Shown: in pieces, positions 59,258 to 64,000 of the stretch | How positions within the stretch are numbered: position 1 is the stretch's first letter | How the letters are laid out: the number at the start of each line of letters is the position of its first letter | Assembly (NCBI GenBank): GCA_000507305.1 | Contig: DF241084.1 | Coordinates: forward strand, 26,089 to 90,088 | DNA from: Breviolum minutum Mf 1.05b.01 | Lineage: Eukaryota; Sar; Dinophyceae; Suessiales; Symbiodiniaceae | Length of the DNA stretch: 64,000 nucleotides | Direction: 5' to 3' | The notes under the pieces: generated by a model | Told to the model about the DNA's origin: nothing | The model's database searches: none | The model's input: the letters and a program-made list of their open reading frames with translations, nothing else | Position numbers and translations under genes: made by a program

Positions 59258-61272
59258 TCAAGTCCAGAAGAATGACATTCTGGTTGATTGGGATTCCAAT
59301 AAAAGGGCTGTTAGTAGTTCTCTAATCATACTGGGATGTCCATGGTACTTCGTAACTGGGTTATAACCGCTATATAAGTAGATTACAAGTCCCTTAAAGT
59401 AGGTTATAAACCAACTTACTAACTAGTCCCTAACTTCCATGGATATCCAAGTAACAACAAAGGGTTGGATTTCAATCCTCGTTTTTTTTCATCCTCTTCA
59501 CCCCGTGAGGCCCTTTTTCGGTGATTCAGGTCCAGGTAATACTGTTTTGATGGCAACCAGAAATCCGGGATCAACTCACCAGTTGAGGTTGGTAGTTTAT
59601 CCCAACAAGTTGAGGTAGGTAGTTTATCCCATTATTTACGGGGTTGTATATAGGGTTTAAGTTTTATAGTTTATACCATTATTTGCGAGAATTTTACATC
59701 CCAGGTGGTTTTCTCGCCGGATTTCTGAACCATCAACAGTAGTTTCTTTCGACATGGCAACTTCCACAAGCAACTGTCGGGTACCAAGATTCAAATTGTA
59801 GAACTTGCAGTCAGTAAAGGTGAAAACGGAGCCACGATAATCTGCACTGAAACTTTCTTTGATGATACCTCGGTCACGGTCACCATGCTGTTTTTTTTTG
59901 AAGGGAACCTGGCTCACCGAAATTGATACACCCCGGAAAACCAACGTGGAACCTGAAAATGAACCTCTGGAAGAGGAGATTCCTATTAGAAACCATCATT
60001 TTCAGGTTCCATGTTACTTTTCAGGGGGGTAATGGTAATGAAATCAAAATACCATGCGTTTCATTTCGGTGATGAAGGACCACCCATTACTAATCATCAG
60101 CTGCGAAGTTTGACGGTTTTCGATGCCCAGGGATTTGGTGAGTTGGATCAGTGGGATTTTCAGGGACCCACCCCATACTATTCCCATACCACTCCCAGTC
60201 CAGAATCCCTAAAGATATATAGGAATGGTATGAGAAAAGTATGGGTCCCGCTTACCATCATGGGGTCCCATCATTGGGAGTCCCTGGAATCACTGGGATC
60301 GTTGAAATTGCTGTGGCAGGCAAACATGAAGGTCAAAGGGAACTTGCAACAAATTGGGACCAAATAAATGCACTCATACAAAACTAACATAACCATGAAA
60401 GTTCCTAGTTTCCTAGGTAAATACCATCAACATGTTGGATTTTCCGTGGCTATGTTGGAACGTACTTAGCAGGAAATCACCATCCATTTTGAACAAAGTG
60501 CAGAATGGCTGCATCTTAAAAATTGAATTGGAAAACATCACCTACTTGGAGGATCATCCCAGGTCTCGTAAGTGGTTAGGATCAACCCCATTCGTAAGCC
60601 ATGAGGTTCGGCCATTTGGAAGGGGACCCACAACCCTACTAGCCCTACAAGGGGACTTATGAACCATGATTATTAACCATTTACAAGTCATGGGTATCCT
60701 CCAAGTAGAGTCTAGAGCTACATCGTTTGCGAGGTTCATGTCCCCCGCATAATCATCACAACAAGAGATGGATGAAACTGATGGAAACCCATGGCATTTT
60801 AAAGTTCGCTTTAGGGTGATGGTAGCAACCCCTCCAGAAGTGCAAACCCTGTCCATAATCAACAGATTTTTCAGGTTCTTGTACAAGGTGGTAGGTAGTA
60901 TACAATCACCCAATTGGCACTATATACCGCTTACATGCTTACTGTATATGCAGTACCAGGTATATATTGCCTTCTAGGGGGTTATATAGTCCCTACCACC
61001 CATCGCCAGAACCAGAGTAATCCTATGACATAAACATATACTGCAACAATCCTGGATATGATCACCAATCTTCAATTCAAAGTCTCGTCCGCTGTCAGGG
61101 ATTCTTCTTTTTTGAAATTTGACTCCCTCCCAAACTCGGTAAAATCGCAAGCACACCCTTCCCTTTCTCCAAGGCTGCCTATCTTTTTCATCTTTCCATC
61201 TTTTCGAAAAAAGAACTGAGCACTTTCCATCTGTTCATCCACAACATGTATCAACCAATTGCATTCCCACAT
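59258..61272 (-). CDS. Multi-exon gene whose introns are TIR elements of different families
   Basis: Exons: 61000-61272; 60722-60877; 60466-60541; about 60293-60372; 60053-60208; 59738-59908; 59456-59541; 59258-59330 (TGA). Introns: 60878-60999 (family S, phase 0), 60542-60721 (C, 0), 60373-60465 (E, 1), about 60209-60292 (T, join unsettled), 59909-60052 (D, 0), 59542-59737 (B, 0), 59331-59455 (F, 2). Except at T, frames stay open through every join. Exon 1 starts MWECNWLIHVVDEQMES and ends in a hydrophobic run ISRIVAVYVYVIGLLWFWRW, a likely membrane helix; it has one in-frame TGA (61072-61074), so a small unseen intron or a defect is there. Later parts: TSGGVATITLKRTLKCHGFP, MQPFCTLFKMDGDFLL, ESFSADYRGSVFTFTDCKFY, NLGTRQLLVEVAMSKETT, then a charged SRGEEDEKKRGLKSNP and a short C-terminus. 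No known domain. The unsettled joins leave open that two genes are present. Confidence 0.75.
59331..59455. mobile_element. Family F element = intron 7 of the gene at 59258-61272
   Basis: On the minus strand GTTACTTGGATATCCATGG to GGACATCCCAG. The splice at these ends joins AACCCTTTGTT to TATGATT, phase 2. Confidence 0.8.
59539..59742. mobile_element. Family B element = intron 6, with internal duplications
   Basis: On the minus strand the intron is GTTGATGGTTCAGAAATCC to CCATCAAAACAG. The block AGTTGAGGT(T/A)GGTAGTTTATCCC occurs twice (59581 and 59609), followed by a third decayed copy, so it is about 80 bp longer than other B copies. Confidence 0.85.
59928..60034. mobile_element. Family D element inside intron 5
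   Basis: ACCCCGGAAAACCAACGTGG to CATGTTACTTTTCAGGGGGGT. The intron extends about 20 bp beyond it on each side; splice sites are CATG|GTATTT and GAGCCAG|GTT. Confidence 0.8.
60139..60303. mobile_element. Family T element, single copy, inside intron 4
   Basis: GATCAGTGGGATTTTCAGGG and the complement CCCTGGAATCACTGGGATC are its arms. On the minus strand it carries GATG|GTAAGC and a pyrimidine-rich TATATCTTTAG|GG inside, but a clean frame across the upstream side was not found. Confidence 0.65.
60373..60465. mobile_element. Family E element = intron 3
   Basis: On the minus strand GTACGTTCCAACATAGCC to TGTTAGTTTTGTATGAG, 93 bp, phase 1. Confidence 0.8.
60543..60708. mobile_element. Family C element inside intron 2
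   Basis: TACTTGGAGGATCATCCCAG to ATCCTCCAAGTA. Minus-strand splice sites are AACGAT|GTAGCT, 13 bp upstream, and CCAAGTAG|GTG at its end. Confidence 0.8.
60886..61003. mobile_element. Family S element = intron 1, single copy
   Basis: AAGGTGGTAGGTAGTATA and TATAGTCCCTACCACCC are inverted. On the minus strand the intron runs TGG|GTGGTAGGG to CTTGTACAAG|AAC, phase 0. Confidence 0.7.
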
Positions 61273-61853
61273 GTAAAATTGTGTACTTCCCCAACCCCCC
61301 CACTCCCAAAAAAAGCCTTCTCGTAGGTCCTCTAAGTATGGTTATTCCCCATAGCCTAAGGGTACCTATTCCCCAACCCTTAAACCCCCGTCCACCCTCA
61401 CACCCAAAAGAAGTAACAACACCTTTCACCTCCCCCCTTTCTCCCAAAAAACAACAACAAACGACACCAAGGCACCTAAACAACCATTGCAAGTCTCACC
61501 GTTGTTTTTGGAATCATAGCAGTCGTTTGTATTCTGTTCTGGTGCATAACACGTGATACCACGGAAAGTCGCCTCCTTTGCACCATACCTGTTGGGAACA
61601 GCTGATGGATTTCAAGAGGATGGGCTACCACTTAGGATACGTGGTTACTTAAAGGGGGTTACATCCATTCCCATACTGCTGATTCGGAGGAAATATCTAT
61701 GCGGCATTAATTTGATCTAGAAGATCAAAGGCATTGAGAGCTGGAGAGTTTCCGATATTTGCTGGGGTAGATCAACAGGGGCTACATATCTTTTATAAGG
61801 ATTCCCTTTTTTGAGGGTGGGATGACTCATCAACAATATACAAGGGAATTGGC

Positions 61854-61986
61854 ACTACTTGGTGGCTCATGGTACTTTGTGACTAGATAGTAACTTGGCT
61901 TATAACTAGAACTCATCCCAAGTCGGTTGATAAGTCTCCTAAATAGGGTTAACACAACCCCACCAGCTAGATAGAGCCACCAAGTC
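61854..61986. repeat. Family U TIR element, single copy
   Basis: CTACTTGGTGGCTCATGGTA and TAGAGCCACCAAGT. It resembles family F in layout (GTTATAxx interior) but not in arm sequence. Confidence 0.65.
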
Positions 61987-62111
61987 GACATCTATTGTCC
62001 GGAGACTCAACAAAGACCCAACAAGTATCCAGCCCCGATGGAGCATATGGGCAAGGGAACTTACCCTATCCAAAGACCGAACTACGATAGTATTTCTGAT
62101 TCCAAAAATAT

Positions 62112-62217
62112 ATTAGTTGGAGCTTTCAACCCATTTGAAAAATATGCTCGTCAAATTGGATCATTTCCCCAGGAGTCCGGGGTAAACATAAAAAATATTT
62201 GAGTAGCCACCAACCAG
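62112..62217. repeat. Family A element
   Basis: TTAGTTGGAGCTTTCAACCC, GCTCGTCAAATTGGATCAT, AGCCACCAACCAGT. Confidence 0.7.
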
Positions 62218-62269
62218 TATACCAATCAAACACCCTTCCACCTCTACATATAAATTTGGATGTCTAGGA

Positions 62270-62345
62270 CTTGGATTTGCTTGGCCACGATGCAAAAAGG
62301 AAAAAAAAACAAAAAATCTTCTCCCAAATGGTCTGGCCAAATGGA
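62270..62345. repeat. Family I left half
   Basis: ACTTGGATTTGCTTGGCCACGATG, CTCCCAAATGG. An open minus frame follows (62345-62520, LKPPFLVKLARDITRPKRPP) that may be exonic. Confidence 0.55.
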
Positions 62346-62523
62346 ATAATATTTCAGCAACCTAGATTTCCCTGAAATAAGGGGTCCCATTTCCCTTCCT
62401 ATTTCGCTACCTTTTGGGGGCCTTTTTGGTCGTGTGATGTCGCGAGCTAATTTGACCAGAAATGGTGGTTTTAATGATGATTTAAAAGCAAATCCGATGG
62501 GCTCAATGGGCTCAATGGAGCCT

Positions 62524-62814
62524 TCAAAAGTCAATTACATCGGCATCACACTTTCCTATACATGATGGGCCCATGTGATAACCGAAGGCTGTATCATATG
62601 AGTGCATATCTACAGATTCATTTGTGTATACAGTACCCTCCCGGAAACTAAGCAATGGCACCCTGCAAATTGATGGTTGGAAAATGATCCTTATGACTGT
62701 TTTTTGGAGGCTTATCTTTGGCAATCTATTTGGGCCTCGGAGTTCTATGTCTTTTTTTTCCGAGAAACACCGCCACGCAGCTGCCATAATGGTTTTGTCG
62801 TGCTCTACCAGCAT
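62524..62814 (-). CDS. Two-exon gene, unknown protein of about 76 aa
   Basis: Exons 62698-62814 (39 codons) and 62524-62637 (37 codons plus TGA), phase-0 intron of 60 bp: AAAACA|GTCATA to TTTCCGGGAG|GGT. The intron is the remaining half of a family D element. The first codon is ATG at 62814, but TGTAG|ATG also fits an acceptor. The frame reads LVEHDKTIMAAAWRCFSEKK, LRGPNRLPKISLQKT, then GTVYTNESVDMHSYDTAFGY and PSCIGKCDADVIDF. No known domain. Confidence 0.65.
   Translation of the reverse strand: MLVEHDKTIMAAAWRCFSEKKDIELRGPNRLPKISLQKTVIRIIFQPSICRVPLLSFREGTVYTNESVDMHSYDTAFGYHMGPSCIGKCDADVIDF
62634..62700. mobile_element. Half family D element acting as an intron
   Basis: CCCTCCCGGAAACTAAGCAATGG, then ATTGATGGTTGGAAAATGATCC; the distal arm is lost, yet the piece still works as an intron in the model at 62524-62814. 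Confidence 0.65.
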
Positions 62815-62847
62815 CTACACCCACACTGTTCTGGAAGACAATGTTCC

Positions 62848-63014
62848 TGCTTGGAGGATCATCCAAGGACTTGGTTCAATGGTTCGGATCACTCCATTTC
62901 TAAGCCATAAGGTTCGGCCATTTGGAATCGGAAGACACCCAATCCTTAGGGGACTTAGTATCACCATGGTTATTAACCACGTATCCGTCCGTCCTGGGAT
63001 GACCCTCCACGTGG
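62848..63014. repeat. Family C TIR element
   Basis: GCTTGGAGGATCATCCAAGG to CCTGGGATGACCCTCCACG, with TTATTAACCACGTATCC. Confidence 0.8.
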
Positions 63015-63331
63015 GATGGGCTCTAGGGGCGTGTGGTAACTTTCTTCGACCAACCCAGGATGCTGCTAGTAGGTTGTCTTGAAGGTACTGCATATAGTAC
63101 CCAACTCGAGGTAATGTATGCATAAATGTAGGAAATCCCACCATACATTGAGTGATTTGAGTGTTTGTAACACATATATCGGGTTGTCCCGGGCCCCCTC
63201 CCAAATCTTGTGACCACAAGAACCATCAGAATCATGACTTGTTTTATTATCAAAAACCCTGTGCCTTTCAACTACTGAGTGACTATTATCGGGAGAGAGA
63301 GGACACACCAGTACGTGTACATCTATCTATT

Positions 63332-63339
63332 AATATAAA

Positions 63340-63371
<32 letters not shown>

Positions 63372-63372
63372 C
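63332..63372. repeat. CT/TA microsatellite
   Basis: A (TC)n run passes into (TA)n. Confidence 0.85.
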
Positions 63373-63475
63373 CTGGAAGCCAAATGACCCTTGCTTTGAT
63401 TGGAGTTTCGGCCTTGTTTTGAGGGGTTGGGTCCCTTCAAAAATAGAGGTCATCAAAGGGTTCCAGGTATATACC
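63370..63475. repeat. TIR element, partner of a fragment at 23480-23545
   Basis: ATATACCTGGAAGCC and GGGTTCCAGGTATAT are inverted ends; GACCCTTGCTTTGATTGGAG matches, inverted, the stretch near 23490-23515. Confidence 0.55.
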
Positions 63476-63496
63476 ATGGGAACCTACAACCTTCCT

Positions 63497-63562
63497 TTCT
63501 ATAGGTTATAACCCATATTCTGGGGATTAAATCCATCATGTTTGATGGTTTTGGGGTCCAAA
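63497..63562. repeat. Dispersed repeat shared with 57048-57122
   Basis: GGTTATAACCCATATTCTGG to TGATGGTTTTGGGGTCCAAAG. Confidence 0.55.
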
Positions 63563-63598
63563 GCTATATGTACATCTCCGAAATTTGATATGGTTCAC

Positions 63599-63806
63599 CT
63601 AAAAAATCGCCACTTTTTTTCAACGGAAAATCGAATCTGAACCAAACCTTCAGATTGTGGGTACGTATAGGTGTGCCAATTGGAAGGTGCTGGTCAGCCA
63701 GAAAACCCATTATGAAATTTATGACTTCAATACATCGCCACGTTAGCATCACCCACCCTCCCTCTGTGGGAAGCTGCAAGTAGTTCCCCACCACGCCATC
63801 AGGCGC
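63599..63806 (-). CDS. Internal exon of an unknown protein
   Basis: Bounded by ATTACACACAG|GCG and TTTTTTAG|GTGAAC, 208 nt, in at phase 0 and out at phase 1. It reads APDGVVGNYLQLPTEGGWVM, LTWRCIEVINFIMGFLADQH and LKVWFRFDFPLKKSGDFL. No stop in frame, and a mix of hydrophobic and polar residues typical of a globular domain. Family not recognised. The gene must continue off both ends of the exon; its upstream part leaves the window. Confidence 0.55.
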
Positions 63807-63840
63807 CTGTGTGTAATACCCAAAAAAAGTCTTAGTACAC

Positions 63841-63948
63841 CTGTGATGTAACTCGTGTTCAAAGTGCTACGCAATGAACTGCTTCGGTACATGCTTCACA
63901 CATGTCCAAACTGTGATGTAACTTGTGCTCAAAGTGCTACGCAATGAT
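63841..63948. repeat. 38-bp direct repeat, two copies
   Basis: CTGTGATGTAACTCGTGTTC, then AAAGTGCTACGCAATGA, at 63841-63877; the second copy at 63911-63947 differs at two sites. The spacing is 70 bp. Confidence 0.85.
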
Positions 63949-64000
63949 ATAGGGAACAAACCTGCCCAGAAATAAGGGACCTGAGCAGAAATAAGGGGCT

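Noticed and set aside
60011-60367. 118-codon plus-strand open frame
   Set aside because: It crosses the arms of two TIR elements and is antisense to exons with consistent phases on the minus strand.
1-64000. tRNA, rRNA or spliced-leader RNA genes
   Set aside because: I looked for cloverleaf-type blocks and found none that I could support; a covariance search would be needed to exclude them.

Overview
This window looks like nuclear DNA of a protist, most likely a dinoflagellate of the Symbiodiniaceae/Polarella type. The organism call is inference. It rests on short exons in a repeat-dense background, GT-AG and one GC-AG splice pairs, an exon with a helical-repeat AWALA-type motif, a glycine/lysine-rich exon, and an exon with an IHGDEGRGK motif that recalls a family expanded in those genomes. 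There are no bacterial operons, rRNA, tRNA or CRISPR arrays that I can see. Exon joins were worked out by hand from splice motifs and phase, so gene models are predictions.

Most of the window is a mosaic of short (about 60-250 bp) terminal-inverted-repeat (TIR) elements, MITE-like, in more than 20 families. I letter the families A to U here. They are often nested in each other. The key observation is that many of them are introns. In the gene at 59258-61272 (minus strand) successive introns coincide with elements of families S, C, E, T, D, B and F, one family per intron, and six of those seven joins keep the reading frame. Family A and B TIRs begin GT and end AG on both strands, so they can splice out in either orientation. 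This is the behaviour of introner elements, and here many unrelated families act at once.

Layout. 0-2 kb: family O and J elements around a ROCO GTPase switch-II exon. 3-4.3 kb: a three-exon plus-strand gene with a trinucleotide microsatellite in its second intron. 5-11.7 kb: almost pure elements and dispersed repeats. 12-13.3 kb: a two-exon minus gene and a ROCO P-loop exon. 14.6-28.5 kb: mostly minus-strand exons (two-exon genes at 18.8-19.3, 19.8-20.3, 21.4-22.0, 24.1-24.7, 25.4-25.8 and 27.8-28.5 kb) separated by elements. 29-40 kb: element-dominated, with a 1 kb TIR insertion at 34.5-35.5 kb and gene-segment duplications at 32.1 and 37.7 kb. 40-43.3 kb: two minus-strand genes (3 and 4 exons). 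47.3-48.1 kb: the HGDEGRGK gene, split by a family A intron. 51.2-52.9 kb: a five-exon minus gene with ordinary small introns in an element-poor island. 52.9-53.7 kb: tandem repeats. 53.7-54.5 kb: a decayed SF2 RNA-helicase relic resembling those of RNA viruses. 59.3-63.8 kb: the multi-introner gene and two further minus-strand genes.

How the parts work together: I see no metabolic pathway. The coherent system is the genome's intron biology, in which TIR elements insert into genes and supply splice sites. Most genes here encode proteins I do not recognise.
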